Made by a program: the position numbers and the translations under genes. From Rossellomorea vietnamensis (GTDB taxonomy: Bacteria > Bacillota > Bacilli > Bacillales > Bacillaceae_B), in contig NZ_VTEH01000006.1 of NCBI RefSeq assembly GCF_008180615.1, positions 63,040 to 127,039 on the forward strand: 64,000 bases of DNA, read 5' to 3'. Below the pieces are notes generated by a model. It made no database searches. It was given only the letters and a program-made list of their open reading frames with translations, and was not told the DNA's origin. Of this stretch, positions 37,766-47,150 are shown piece after piece. How positions within the stretch are numbered: position 1 is the first letter of the stretch; each line of letters opens with the position of its first letter.

Positions 37766-37797
37766 GCAGCCGGGATTTTTCCTGCTGCTTTTTTTTG
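37765..37797 (+). terminator. Terminator of rpmG
   Basis: AGCAGCCGGGA / TCCTGCTGCT stem and seven or more T. Confidence 0.85.
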
Positions 37798-37904
37798 TTG
37801 GATAAGAAATTATAAAGATAGTATAAAATCAACCTTTGTGGATTGCTTTAACCGGTTTGATCCTTGCCAGGCTTTAGTGCATAAGAGTTCGATGCTGCTG
37901 GAAC

Positions 37905-38022
37905 TGAAACAGCCTCTCAAAGGCATAACCCAGAGAGTATAAAAGGAAAGGCCGGGTCCGCCTCATTTTTCTCCGGGAAATTTGCCTATGGGGGCTGGCC
38001 AAGGCGCTTACGCTTTTGTTCT
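37905..38022 (+). repeat. Dispersed hairpin element, copy 7 (diverged)
   Basis: CAGCCTCTCAAAGGCATAACCCAGAGAG, GGAAAGGCC, TTTTTCTCCGGG, ATTTGCCTATGGGGGCTGGCCAAGGCGCTTACGC. Layout as in copies 4 and 5 with more substitutions. A leader with TTTGTGGATTGCTTTAACC precedes it (37830-37856). Confidence 0.7.
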
Positions 38023-38055
38023 GCACAAAAACAGACTATAAGGGGTGACTCACAA

Positions 38056-38619
38056 GTGGATAAAAAGGATCTTCGAAAAAAGCAAAAAGAACTGCTTTCT
38101 TCTTTTGACAGACCTGTATATGAACACAAATCCTTTCTTGTTGCCCGTGAATTGTATAAAACGGAAGAGTGGGATACATCTCAGACGATTGCTTTAACTG
38201 TATCGAATTTCCCTGAAGTGGATACTTGGCAGATTATTCGAAAAGCCTGGGAAGATGATAAAAGGGTTCTTGTGCCAAAGTGCTCTCCTAAAGACAGAAG
38301 GCTTGATTTTTATCAGTTGGATTCATTTGCCCACTTGGAAAAAGTATACTTCGGGCTATTGGAACCGAATCCGGCTGAATGTACCTTCGTTGAAAAGGAT
38401 GTTATTGACTTGGTCATCGTTCCAGGATTGGCATTTATGAGGAGCGGGTATAGATTGGGATTTGGTGGAGGCTATTATGATCGCTTTTTGGAAAACTATC
38501 AGGGCCGGACATTGTCCCTTGCTTTTCATGAACAAGTGATGGAGGAAGTGCCTGTTGAACATTTTGATGTTCCGGTTGGCAGAATCATTACAGAGGGAGC
38601 AGTCCTGAATTGTGAATGA
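38056..38619 (+). CDS. yqgN: 5-formyltetrahydrofolate cyclo-ligase
   Basis: A 187-residue MTHFS enzyme that converts 5-formyl-THF to 5,10-methenyl-THF with ATP. Motifs: KKDLRKKQKELL near the start, PKCSPKDRRLDFY, and the ATP/folate loop GYRLGFGGGYYDRFL (about 132-146). GTG start with AGGGGTG ahead. Overlaps the DUF92 gene by 8 bases. Confidence 0.93.
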   Translation: MDKKDLRKKQKELLSSFDRPVYEHKSFLVARELYKTEEWDTSQTIALTVSNFPEVDTWQIIRKAWEDDKRVLVPKCSPKDRRLDFYQLDSFAHLEKVYFGLLEPNPAECTFVEKDVIDLVIVPGLAFMRSGYRLGFGGGYYDRFLENYQGRTLSLAFHEQVMEEVPVEHFDVPVGRIITEGAVLNCE

Positions 38620-39397
38620 GGCAGTCCTCTTACTGATTTTAGCCGTCAGCTTTTTAGGCTGGAAGACGAAGAACCTAAGTGGCAGCGGAGCTATTGCCGC
38701 CTTTTTTACCGGGATAACAGTCGTGTCTGCGTTTGGCTGGAGGGGGCTCGTTGTCCTGGGGGCGTTCTTTGGGACGAGCAGTTTATGGTCGAAATTCCGA
38801 AGCAGTGCCAAAGCAGAAATTGAGAAAAAACTCGCCAAGACGTCTGAAAGGGATTGGCAGCAGGTATTGGCTAATGGAGGAAGTGCGTTGATCTTTTCAC
38901 TTCTTTATATCATAACGGATGATGCCATTTACATGCTGGGGGCCATTTCATCACTTGCCGCTGCCAATGCTGATACTTGGGCTTCTGAGATAGGGCCTTT
39001 GAGCAAAAGCGATCCTATTTCTATCAGAAATCTGGCAAGAGTGGAGAAGGGATCTTCGGGGGCGGTTTCTTTACTTGGAACGCTTGCAAGCCTTGCTGGT
39101 TCTTTGTTGATAGCTCTCGTCTCTATACTGCTGTTCAAGGAGATCTCAATCATATCAGCGATTCTTATTACCTGTGCCGGCTTTTTCGGCAGTCTGGCTG
39201 ATACCATGCTGGGAGCTTATCTGCAAATAGAGTATCGCTGCCATCGTTGCGGGCTGGTAACAGAATCACCGGAGCATTGCGGAGTTAAAGCAGAAGGACT
39301 GAAAGGATTCTCCTTTATAAACAATGAGTTCGTCAATTTTTCTGCCAGTTTTCTTGCCGGTTTTCTGACTATCATGATTTCCAATGTGATTCGCTGA
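38612..39397 (+). CDS. DUF92 family membrane protein
   Basis: A 261-residue protein with six or so membrane segments of the DUF92 family, related to plant VTE6 (phytyl-phosphate kinase). Conserved motifs: ANADTWASEIG, GTLASLAGS, and a Cys cluster CHRCG with CG (about 210-225), perhaps binding metal, followed by GFSFINNEFVNF. GTG start inside the end of yqgN, so the two are coupled. A polyprenyl-phosphate kinase role is possible by family analogy only. Confidence 0.85.
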   Translation: MNEAVLLLILAVSFLGWKTKNLSGSGAIAAFFTGITVVSAFGWRGLVVLGAFFGTSSLWSKFRSSAKAEIEKKLAKTSERDWQQVLANGGSALIFSLLYIITDDAIYMLGAISSLAAANADTWASEIGPLSKSDPISIRNLARVEKGSSGAVSLLGTLASLAGSLLIALVSILLFKEISIISAILITCAGFFGSLADTMLGAYLQIEYRCHRCGLVTESPEHCGVKAEGLKGFSFINNEFVNFSASFLAGFLTIMISNVIR

Positions 39398-39488
39398 ATT
39401 CTAAAGGTTGATATTTTTTATGTTTTTAATCCATCCAAGGATAAAATGCAAAAAAGGTACACAACATAGAACGAGGAGGCTGATTACT

Positions 39489-39665
39489 ATGAACGGAATT
39501 ATTAAGTGGATCATCATTGCGTGCTTTGTATCTGTGTTCTATCAATACCGTTACAAACTTCTGAATGGGCTGTTGAGTAATTTTACAGTCAGGAGGATGG
39601 TAGTCCGGGCAGCCATGAGTCTTCCATGGCTCCGCAGTAAGTTTCTTGGAGCAGCATTTCGTTAG
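39489..39665 (+). CDS. yqgO: Small membrane-anchored protein, YqgO-like
   Basis: A 58-residue protein with one N-terminal membrane helix (about 3-18) and a basic tail (TVRRMVVRAAMSLPWLRSKFLG). Strong GAGGAGG site at 39471-39477. Position between yqgN and yqgP suggests YqgO; symbol is by synteny. Confidence 0.65.
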   Translation: MNGIIKWIIIACFVSVFYQYRYKLLNGLLSNFTVRRMVVRAAMSLPWLRSKFLGAAFR

Positions 39666-39962
39666 TTCTGCATTAGCTTGTAAAAGTGAAAGGTGTTCAT
39701 CAATAGGCAGCGGAGAGAATCGCCGACAGACAAGACTGTGGGGATGATTACCTGCTATTATTGAGGGCATCTTTTTTATTATGTGATATTTTAAATTTTG
39801 CGGCTGTCAGGCAATGAACACCGCTTCAGCACAAAAATTTCTGGAAAGCCCTTAGAATCCTTTGGGATTTTTTATTTGCCTGCCACCGCTGGAAAGATAG
39901 AAGGGTGCTAATTAAAGGCATTGACCGGTGGTGCTTAACTATGTAGTTCAGTGTTATGGATA

Positions 39963-40182
39963 GTAAATAGAGGAAAGAGATTCCCTTATTTCTTACAAAA
40001 CTCTAAGAAAACTAAATAGGGGAATGAATTTCCCTTAATTAGCTTAATACGGTAGAAAAATTGTGCTTTTAACCATATAAGGGAATATAGTTCCTCTATT
40101 TTCCCCGTAATAAGCTTGAAATTGCAGATAAGGGAAAAACATTCCCTTATTTACGGGTGAGTACCCAATTAAGGGAATGACT
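39963..40182. repeat. Cluster of AAGGGAAT palindromes
   Basis: Four palindromic units (39965-39991, 40013-40041, 40077-40102, 40127-40153) of the form AAATAAGGGAAT-n-ATTCCCTTATTT plus a half unit at 40167-40180, with centres 50-63 bp apart. Each could form a hairpin or bind a dimeric protein. The surrounding gap (39666-40562) holds no gene. Confidence 0.75.
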
Positions 40183-40369
40183 GGACAATTTCTCTCTAAA
40201 GCCCATTACATTATTCACCCAACCAAGCGGAGTGGGCCTCCTCAAGAAAAAACCAGCACTCTTTCATAAACTTTTATGAATAAGGCAGAATCGTTCTTGG
40301 AAGTGAGCGATTCTGCCTTTAAACTAATTTTGGGACTTTTTTAGCGGACTCGAACCTCCCCGGCATAAT

Positions 40370-40430
40370 AAAAGCGTAAGCGCTGTTCAGCGGTGTAAGG
40401 ATTTCAGCTGAACATGGCGCTTGCGCTTTT
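40370..40430 (+). terminator. Long hairpin carrying the GGCGCTTGCGC end of the dispersed element
   Basis: AAAAGCGTAAGCGCTGTTCAGC pairs with GCTGAACATGGCGCTTGCGCTTTT around a 15-nt loop. The right half equals the right end of the dispersed hairpin element (copy 8, remnant). Confidence 0.65.
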
Positions 40431-40562
40431 GTTCTTTGGATGTGGAGATGCTGCGGGCAGAGCATCGAGTGAGTATGCTGAAATCATATGCCTTTACTTT
40501 TTTCTTTGGTGGTGATTAAGTAGAATAAAGTCAAAATTACCTAAAAAGGCAGAGGATAATTT

Positions 40563-42107
40563 TTGAATACGAATCTTAATTATTTGTTCTGGAGAACGAT
40601 AGATTACTTAATAGTAGAAAAAGGGTATCGGATAATAAATATGTCTCAAGATCAGCTGCAGGTTTGGCTGGAGAATTCCTCATACAAACAGGCGCCGGTC
40701 ATCAGGGTGGTTCGAGAGGATTTGGATTGGGGCAATAGGCTGAAGCGCGATGTTCACCTGACAGCTTTAAATAGTGAAAAAATCAGGAAAGCCCTTAAGA
40801 AAAATAAATTGATTGTAAAAAATTTTTATATAAGCGCCTATCACCCTGTTGATGACTATGAAGCAGTGATAGCACAGGACTATGTCCTGCCTCAGGCAGC
40901 CAAGACGTCTGTTCAGAGTTCGATCATCACTTTGGACAGTCTGGATAATGATATTTATAAAGTTTCAAGCCTTTTCAATGAGGAAGTGCAGTGGAAAATC
41001 AAAGAAGATCCTGAAGAGATGGAAGTGCATCTGCTAAAGGAGAATGTCCTGGCATTTGCTTCTAATAAGGCAAAAGAAGAGGAGTCGCTTTTCTCTATGG
41101 GCAGACCGTTCTTTACCTATATGTTCATTGCGTTGCAGCTTGCCGTGTTCTTCATTATGGAAATGGCAGGAGGCAGCCAGAACACAGAGAATCTTATTCG
41201 GTATGGAGCTAAGTACAATCCATTGATAGTAGAAGGGGAATGGTGGAGATTCTTTACGCCGATTGTCATTCACATAGGATTTCTTCATTTATTGATGAAT
41301 ACGTTTGCTCTTTATTTTTTAGGGATGGCTGTTGAAAGGATTTTTGGAAGTTCCAGGTTTTTGTTTATCTACATCTTTGCCGGATTCACTGGAACACTGG
41401 CCAGTTTTGTTTTTACTAATTCCATATCAGCAGGAGCCAGCGGTGCAATCTTCGGCTGCTTTGGAGCTCTTTTGTATTTTGGCACAGTCCATCCGAAAAT
41501 TTTTTTCCGGACGATGGGAACCAACATCCTGCTTGTTATCGGTATCAACCTTGCGCTGGGATTTACTCTGCCTGGGATAGATAATGCCGGGCATATCGGC
41601 GGACTGGCAGGGGGAGCGCTCTCAGCTGCCGTTGTTCACCTTCCCCGCGGAAAAAGATGGGGAGTGCAGTTATCTGCTGTCCTTCTGTCCGCGGCTGCCA
41701 TCCCGGCGCTGCTCTGGTACGGATATCAACACGGACCGGTTCTGTTTGACCCTTCTATCAGCAATGCTGAGGCCCAGGAGAAGCTCAATGACGGTGATAT
41801 CGAGGGAGCTTCTGCTATCCTTGAGGATGTCATGGAGAAGAATGAAGCTGATAAACACAGTTACTTTTTGTATTCCATCGTCATGATTAAAGATGAGCAG
41901 TATATGGAAGCTGAAACCCTCCTTAACCAAGCTTTGGAGCGTGACAGGGATTTTCCGGAAGCTCATTATAATCTGGCTATTCTCCTTCTTGATAGAGGAG
42001 AAGAAACTGAAGCCAGGGAACATGCTGAGAAAGCATATAATTTACAGAAGGATAACAGTCAGTTCAAGGAACTTCATGAAAGGCTGCAGGCCGATGAGCC
42101 ATCGTAA
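40563..42107 (+). CDS. gluP: Rhomboid intramembrane serine protease with TPR tail
   Basis: A 514-residue rhomboid protease of the YqgP/GluP type. A cytoplasmic domain (1-180) precedes seven membrane segments. Catalytic Ser293 is in GASGAIFG and His344 in NAGHIGG; the HxxxN-type motif is HLLMNTF (242-248). The C-terminal part (about 395-510) has two or three TPR-like repeats. In B. subtilis this protein helps membrane quality control and cleaves the magnesium transporter MgtE. TTG start supported by AGAGGA. Confidence 0.93.
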   Translation: MNTNLNYLFWRTIDYLIVEKGYRIINMSQDQLQVWLENSSYKQAPVIRVVREDLDWGNRLKRDVHLTALNSEKIRKALKKNKLIVKNFYISAYHPVDDYEAVIAQDYVLPQAAKTSVQSSIITLDSLDNDIYKVSSLFNEEVQWKIKEDPEEMEVHLLKENVLAFASNKAKEEESLFSMGRPFFTYMFIALQLAVFFIMEMAGGSQNTENLIRYGAKYNPLIVEGEWWRFFTPIVIHIGFLHLLMNTFALYFLGMAVERIFGSSRFLFIYIFAGFTGTLASFVFTNSISAGASGAIFGCFGALLYFGTVHPKIFFRTMGTNILLVIGINLALGFTLPGIDNAGHIGGLAGGALSAAVVHLPRGKRWGVQLSAVLLSAAAIPALLWYGYQHGPVLFDPSISNAEAQEKLNDGDIEGASAILEDVMEKNEADKHSYFLYSIVMIKDEQYMEAETLLNQALERDRDFPEAHYNLAILLLDRGEETEAREHAEKAYNLQKDNSQFKELHERLQADEPS

Positions 42108-42221
42108 GGTTCTTTTCTTAAACTTTGTTTGCAGAAATATCCCTGTTAAGCAATTAAATATGAAGAATCGTATTTCAAGTGACTGCTAATTAATAGGTAC
42201 AGGCATATAAAACATATATGA

Positions 42222-42259
42222 AAACGCACTTGAATTCTCTTGGAATTCACAGTGCGTTT
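42222..42259. terminator. Terminator between gluP and the reverse gene
   Basis: AAACGCACTTGAATTC / GGAATTCACAGTGCGTTT stem. Otherwise 42108-42340 shows no gene. Confidence 0.75.
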
Positions 42260-42340
42260 ATTGTTAACTCAATATATTGGCGAATTTCAATCGCTTGTTT
42301 TTTTATTCCGCTTAGTCAGCCCCAGCTTTTGAATAGGCTG

Positions 42341-43228
42341 CTATGGCAGCGGGACAGGGAACTTTTGCTGAAGAAGTACGTACTCTCCCTCTTTTGTTGT
42401 AAGAAGGACGAGCAGGTCACCAGTTTCAATGCTAATCAGAATTAATGGCATCAAGCTGTCTATTGGGTCCACGGTCTTGCCGGAATCTGTCTTGATTCCT
42501 AGAAAATAATTTTTATATAACCCCTCCCATAAGTTTCCCACAAGTTCGTTCCACTGCAGCGTTGAAAATCCTTTGGGGGGATCTGAATTATATTCCGGTA
42601 AACGGATTAACGGGATCTGCAAGTAATCCTTGCCGCTGATATTATATTTCTTCATTGCATTCTCCCAATTGTATTGAAGCTGCTGAGTTGTTACTTTGTC
42701 CAGAATCATCTTCCATTCTTTTTCAGCAGGGCTGTCCGGCTTTCTGAATGAACTCAATGGACTGAAATTTGAATCAATAACATAAAGCTGATCCTCTGAC
42801 ATGCTTTGTGCACTTGTGTAGTTTTCCTCGTTCTCATGTATTTCAGAATAGTGAAATGAGACAGCCTGCAGAAGGCTGCTTTCCTTTCCCGCTGCAGTAT
42901 CCTCTTCGACTATCCTGTCTGTATTCTGCTCCCATTCACTCATTTTGGATGTTAATCTTCCATTGAAAAAGAGAAACCCGATATCCTGTCTCAAATAGGC
43001 ATCCTGATCAAGCACGGAAGTTATTTTCCAATTCACTTCATATAAGTCATTCACTTTTTTCTCATTTAATGTTAACAGCGTGTCGGCTGATTGGTAGCTG
43101 GCCTTTTCGTTTAAGGGAAAGAATATGATGCTTTCCCTTGCAGCGGGGTTAAACAGCATGAACAACCACCATGTGATCAATATCCCTGCTGCTCCTGCTA
43201 TGATAATCAAAGAATGTTTTCCTCTCAT
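42341..43228 (-). CDS. Membrane-anchored hypothetical protein
   Basis: A 295-residue protein with one N-terminal membrane helix (about 6-25) and a large outside domain; no family recognised. It has several Trp/Tyr positions (WKITSVLDQDAYL, YNWENAMKKY, WNELVGNLWEGLYKNYF). ATG at 43228 has GGTGGG upstream; a longer form to 43270 adds 14 residues and has no ribosome site. Lies alone on the reverse strand between gluP and the germination gene; not in the B. subtilis order. Confidence 0.65.
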   Translation of the reverse strand: MRGKHSLIIIAGAAGILITWWLFMLFNPAARESIIFFPLNEKASYQSADTLLTLNEKKVNDLYEVNWKITSVLDQDAYLRQDIGFLFFNGRLTSKMSEWEQNTDRIVEEDTAAGKESSLLQAVSFHYSEIHENEENYTSAQSMSEDQLYVIDSNFSPLSSFRKPDSPAEKEWKMILDKVTTQQLQYNWENAMKKYNISGKDYLQIPLIRLPEYNSDPPKGFSTLQWNELVGNLWEGLYKNYFLGIKTDSGKTVDPIDSLMPLILISIETGDLLVLLTTKEGEYVLLQQKFPVPLP

Positions 43229-43420
43229 AATGCCCACCCACTTAATCAGGTTTGTCCCTTTTAGTGACATTGTATGTGCCTGGCAAAAAGATTATGTTCC
43301 CTATGTATGATTTCAGCCGCAGATGTCTAGTATGGTAGATATGGTTTATACATGAAAATATTGTAAATTTATTCAATTAGACCGGGAACGGGTTTTGCTA
43401 TATAAAAGAGGTGAATTTTC

Positions 43421-44878
43421 GTGTCAGATAATAAAAAACCGGTTTCAGCTTCCCTTCAGGAGAATACTGATTATTTGAAAGATCTCCTTGCGGTTGATAA
43501 GAGCTTTGATGTCATTCAACTCGACTTGTTCTATGCCGGCAGAAAGATGGCCATGTACCTTGTTGATGGATTTGTAAAAGATGATATTATGCACTTTTTG
43601 ATGAAGCTGCTTGCTGATCTTGACGAGGAGCAGCTTGATGGCGATACCTTGCAGAAGCTGATGAAGACTTATATCCCTTATGTGGAAGTAGAGGAAACCG
43701 ATGACTTGAATAATGTAGCTGACATGGTGCTGGCCGGTCCAACAGCCTTGGTGGTAGATGGAGTAGACAAGGTCATTTTGATCGATGCCAGGACGTACCC
43801 TGTCAGAGGCCCGCAGGAACCTGATATGGAAAGGGTGGTACGGGGAGCGAGAGACGGCTTTGTAGAGACACTGGTTTTCAATACTGCTCTGACCAGAAGA
43901 AGAATCCGGGACCGCTCATTAAGGATGGAGTATCTGCAAATTGGCAGAAGGTCCAAGACGGATATCGTTGTCTGTTATTTAGAGGATATTGCCGATCCGG
44001 CACTCGTCAACCGCATAAAAGAATCACTATCAAAAATAGATACTGACGGTCTGCCGATGGGAGAAAAGACATTGGAAGAATTCATATCCGGGAGGCATTG
44101 GAATCCCTATCCGATGGTAAGATACACGGAAAGACCGGATACCGCTGCGGCCCATTTGTATGAGGGGCACGTCTGCATCATGGTGGATGGATCGCCAAGC
44201 GTATTGATTACCCCGACTACCTTTTGGCATCATTTGCAGCATGCAGAGGAATATCGTAATAAACCGATGGTCGGAGCCTATCTGAAGTTCGTTCGTTTCA
44301 TCGCCGTATGGGCGTCTATTTTTCTTTTGCCGCTTTACTATCTTTTTGCCTCTCAGCCTGATTTGCTTCCTGCTGCTTTGGACTATGTAGGTCCTGATGA
44401 TACAGGTGAGGTACCGCTTATATTTCAGTTCCTGATAGTGGAAATCGGTATTGATATGCTGAGGATGGCCGCTATACATACACCGACCTCACTTGCGACA
44501 GCTCTAGGCCTTGTAGCTGCCTTGATGATTGGGCAAGTGGCAGTTGAAGTTGGCTTGTTCATCAATGAAGTGATCCTGTATCTTGCAGTCGCCGCCATAG
44601 GAACATTTTCAACACCAAGCTATGAATTAAGCCTGGCAAACCGGATTATCCGGATTGTACTGTTGATTTTGACCGCCTTGTTTGGAGTTTACGGACTTGT
44701 GATAGGCATTACGGTATGGATTGTCCTTCTGTCAAGAATCAAATCTTTCGGTGTCCCTTACATGTGGCCGTTCATCCCATTCAACTTCAGAGCAATGAGG
44801 GATGTGCTGTTTAGATCGCCGATGCCATTGAAAAACAGGAGACCGAGGTTTCTTAATCCTCAAGACCCTGACCGTTGA
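43421..44878 (+). CDS. Spore germination protein, GerA/SpoVAF family
   Basis: A 485-residue GerA-family protein, closest in look to SpoVAF: motifs RGARDGFVETLVFNTALTRRR, SLRMEYLQIGRRSKTD, MVDGSPSVLITP, and five or so membrane segments in 285-455, ending in a basic Pro-containing tail. Such A-subunits sit in the inner spore membrane. No B or C partner genes, and no spoVA genes, adjoin it. Good AGAGGTG site before GTG at 43421. Confidence 0.88.
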   Translation: MSDNKKPVSASLQENTDYLKDLLAVDKSFDVIQLDLFYAGRKMAMYLVDGFVKDDIMHFLMKLLADLDEEQLDGDTLQKLMKTYIPYVEVEETDDLNNVADMVLAGPTALVVDGVDKVILIDARTYPVRGPQEPDMERVVRGARDGFVETLVFNTALTRRRIRDRSLRMEYLQIGRRSKTDIVVCYLEDIADPALVNRIKESLSKIDTDGLPMGEKTLEEFISGRHWNPYPMVRYTERPDTAAAHLYEGHVCIMVDGSPSVLITPTTFWHHLQHAEEYRNKPMVGAYLKFVRFIAVWASIFLLPLYYLFASQPDLLPAALDYVGPDDTGEVPLIFQFLIVEIGIDMLRMAAIHTPTSLATALGLVAALMIGQVAVEVGLFINEVILYLAVAAIGTFSTPSYELSLANRIIRIVLLILTALFGVYGLVIGITVWIVLLSRIKSFGVPYMWPFIPFNFRAMRDVLFRSPMPLKNRRPRFLNPQDPDR

Positions 44879-44880
44879 TA

Positions 44881-44912
44881 GAAAGCAGTGCTCTTATGGG
44901 TACTGCTTTTTT
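44881..44912 (+). terminator. Terminator of the germination gene
   Basis: AAAGCAGT / ACTGCTTT with an approximately 11-nt loop, then TTTTCTTTT. Confidence 0.75.
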
Positions 44913-45108
44913 CTTTTCTATTACAACGTCCCCAAAAAGAATATCATCAATTGCAGCAAGACAAGGCTGGTCAGTTTTCATAAAGAATTTCTTTGGAATA
45001 ATTATGTACAGCACCTTCTAAATCATTATTACGGAAGAAATAAGGGATTTTCTTGAGAAGAGAAAGACTTTATTTTATACTAAAAGGGTTAGCGAAGCTT
45101 GAAAGACG

Positions 45109-45315
45109 GTGCGGAAATTGAAAAACATGTATGATGTTCAGCAATTGTTAAAAAAGTATGGAATCTTCATTTACCTGGGCGACCGAATGGCAGATTTGGA
45201 AATGATGCAGGAAGAAGTGAGAGAACTGTATAACACAGGCTTGCTCAGTCCCGCTGACTTCCAAAAGTCCATGCTGGTTCTGCGGAGTGAGCTCTCGAAG
45301 GAAAACAAAAACTAG
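45109..45315 (+). CDS. yqgQ: YqgQ family protein
   Basis: A 68-residue helical protein of the YqgQ (DUF910) family, with YDVQQLLKKYGIFIYLGDRMADLE and a Glu-rich second half. Start uncertain: GTG at 45109, TTG 45118 or ATG 45127. It precedes glcK by 19 bases, and this pair is conserved in Bacillus. Confidence 0.85.
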   Translation: MRKLKNMYDVQQLLKKYGIFIYLGDRMADLEMMQEEVRELYNTGLLSPADFQKSMLVLRSELSKENKN

Positions 45316-45334
45316 AAACAGGGTGAAATAATTG

Positions 45335-46306
45335 ATGTCAGATAAATGGCTTGTTGGTGTAGATTTAGGCGGAACTACAACGAAAATAGCATTCGTTAGT
45401 TTTTACGGTGAAATTGTACATAAATGGGAGATTCCCACAGACACCTCTGAAAATGGAAAAAACATAATAGTCGATATCGCAAAGTCAATCGACCATCATC
45501 TGGATGAACTTGGAGAAACCAAAGCAAAGCTGAAAGGTGTTGGGATGGGAGCTCCGGGACCGGTCGACATGGATAATGGCATTATTTATGAAGCGGTCAA
45601 CTTGGGCTGGGAAAAGAATACCCCTTTGAAGGACCTTCTTGAAGTAGAGACAGGACTGCCATGTGTTATCGACAATGATGCAAACTGTGCTGCTCTCGGT
45701 GAAATGTGGAAGGGTGCAGGAAATGGTGCGAAGGATATTGTAGCCGTAACATTAGGAACCGGAGTAGGGGGAGGAGTCATCACTAATGGTGATATCGTCC
45801 ATGGAAGCAAAGGTGCAGCCGGCGAAATCGGGCACATTACTGTAATGCCTGAAGGAGGTTTTCAATGCAACTGTGGAAAAACCGGCTGCCTGGAAACAGT
45901 CGCATCTGCAACGGGTGTTGTGCGTTTAGCCCTTCAAGCCCTTGAAGAAAGCAGTGAGGACTCTGTTCTCCGTTCAGGTTTGCAGACGGAAGGAGTACTC
46001 AGTGCAAAAGAAATCTTTGATGCCGCACGTGAAGGAGATACTCTTGCGGTTTCAATCGTGGATAAACTAGCTTTCTATTTAGGATTGGCAATTGCCAACC
46101 TGGGTAACGCTTTGAATCCGGACAGAATAGTATTGGGCGGAGGAGTGTCTAAAGCAGGGGAAGTATTATTGAGCCCGGTTGATAAGTATTTTAATTCATT
46201 CGCATTCCCTACAGTTGCATCTTCAACGGCCATATCCATTGCTAAGCTTGGCAATGATGCGGGCGTGATAGGCGGGGCCTGGCTTGTGAAAAACAAACTC
46301 GATTGA
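45335..46306 (+). CDS. glcK: Glucokinase (ROK family)
   Basis: A 323-residue ROK glucokinase that makes glucose-6-phosphate. ATP loop [11 protein letters not shown] (9-19), [10 protein letters not shown] (about 115), ROK signature near 170-200 with zinc cysteines CNCGKTGC, and GHIT. ATG at 45335 follows GGGTGA. Same neighbours as B. subtilis glcK (yqgR). Confidence 0.95.
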   Translation: MSDKWLVGVDLGGTTTKIAFVSFYGEIVHKWEIPTDTSENGKNIIVDIAKSIDHHLDELGETKAKLKGVGMGAPGPVDMDNGIIYEAVNLGWEKNTPLKDLLEVETGLPCVIDNDANCAALGEMWKGAGNGAKDIVAVTLGTGVGGGVITNGDIVHGSKGAAGEIGHITVMPEGGFQCNCGKTGCLETVASATGVVRLALQALEESSEDSVLRSGLQTEGVLSAKEIFDAAREGDTLAVSIVDKLAFYLGLAIANLGNALNPDRIVLGGGVSKAGEVLLSPVDKYFNSFAFPTVASSTAISIAKLGNDAGVIGGAWLVKNKLD

Positions 46307-46373
46307 ACAAGTATAGAGTAATTATCCTAGGTTCTTTTTGTAATCTTTGCTGCTGTTTAGTTTGAAAATAGTG

Positions 46374-46411
46374 AAAAAGGTGCTGATCGTTTGTGATCAG
46401 CACCTTTTTTT
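46374..46411 (+). terminator. Terminator of yqgQ-glcK
   Basis: AAAAAGGTGCTGATC / GATCAGCACCTTTTTT perfect stem with a GTTTGT loop. Confidence 0.93.
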
Positions 46412-46422
46412 GTTGTATAGAA

Positions 46423-46568
46423 ATTTTAACCTCAGCTCTGTGGAAACCTTTATAGCTATTATTTCCATACCGTGTTTCAGCTCCACAGGATCCATACTCT
46501 CTGGTGCGGACTCCCCCCTTGCGGTCAAAAAACCTCAAGGGGCTGAGCAGGCGCTTGCGCTTTTGTTC
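46423..46568 (+). repeat. Dispersed hairpin element, copy 9 (rearranged)
   Basis: Second-type leader CTCTGTGGAAACCTTTATAGC (46437-46457) as ahead of copy 4, then a shortened body CCCCCTTGCGGTC..CCTCAAGGGGCTGAGCAGGCGCTTGCGCTTTTGTTC. Confidence 0.65.
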
Positions 46569-47150
46569 AGAATCGGGCAGCTGGCTATTAACGAGCAGCA
46601 CCCAGGATAATTGGTGAAATTTAACGCTGGTTTATTTTTAAAGCCAGGAGTATGATGATGAACAATGAATCAACTTCCGATTCATGAAAACTGGAATAAA
46701 GTTGCCGAAAGTGTTATTATAAAAGGATGGTTTCAAAAAATGACTATAAAAAAGCATAATATTTCCAGTGGGAATCATAGCATTACAAATACGTCCTGAA
46801 AAGGACAAGTTTGTTTATCCAGCTTAATAAGGATGCGCTCACAGAGGCCGGGACGAAAGGATGGACCTTTAGAATGATGTGTTTAAAGGGACTGGGTATA
46901 TGGTAGGGTTTATAAAAATATAACCTAAATTTGAAACTTTTACCGGTTTGGCTCGTCTTATATAAGGGAATTGAAAATCACCCTAATACATTAGTTTAAA
47001 CTGTTTAAATTAACTTACAATTGACGGAATGTAAAAAAAGTATTAAGATATTGAATGATTATCAGATGGTATCACCTGATAATGTAAAAATAAGTCAATA
47101 TCTTCCATTAGAAAGTTGCTGCGCACTCAATCGCAGCAAGGAGGTAAAAA
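46569..47150. other. Intergenic region upstream of ltaS
   Basis: No gene is supported over about 580 bp. An ECF-type promoter lies at 46932-46957. The 5' leader of ltaS would be about 190 nt; nothing else recognised. Confidence 0.4.
46932..46957 (+). promoter_or_regulatory. ECF-sigma (SigM/SigW-type) promoter of ltaS
   Basis: TGAAAC (46932-46937), exactly 16 bp, then CGTC (46954-46957). This matches the extracytoplasmic-function sigma consensus of Bacillus, where cell-envelope genes are induced by stress. Confidence 0.6.

Noticed and set aside
39963..40182. CRISPR or riboswitch
   Set aside because: Palindromes with variable AT-rich gaps; repeats diverge and the spacers are not of fixed length; no cas genes.
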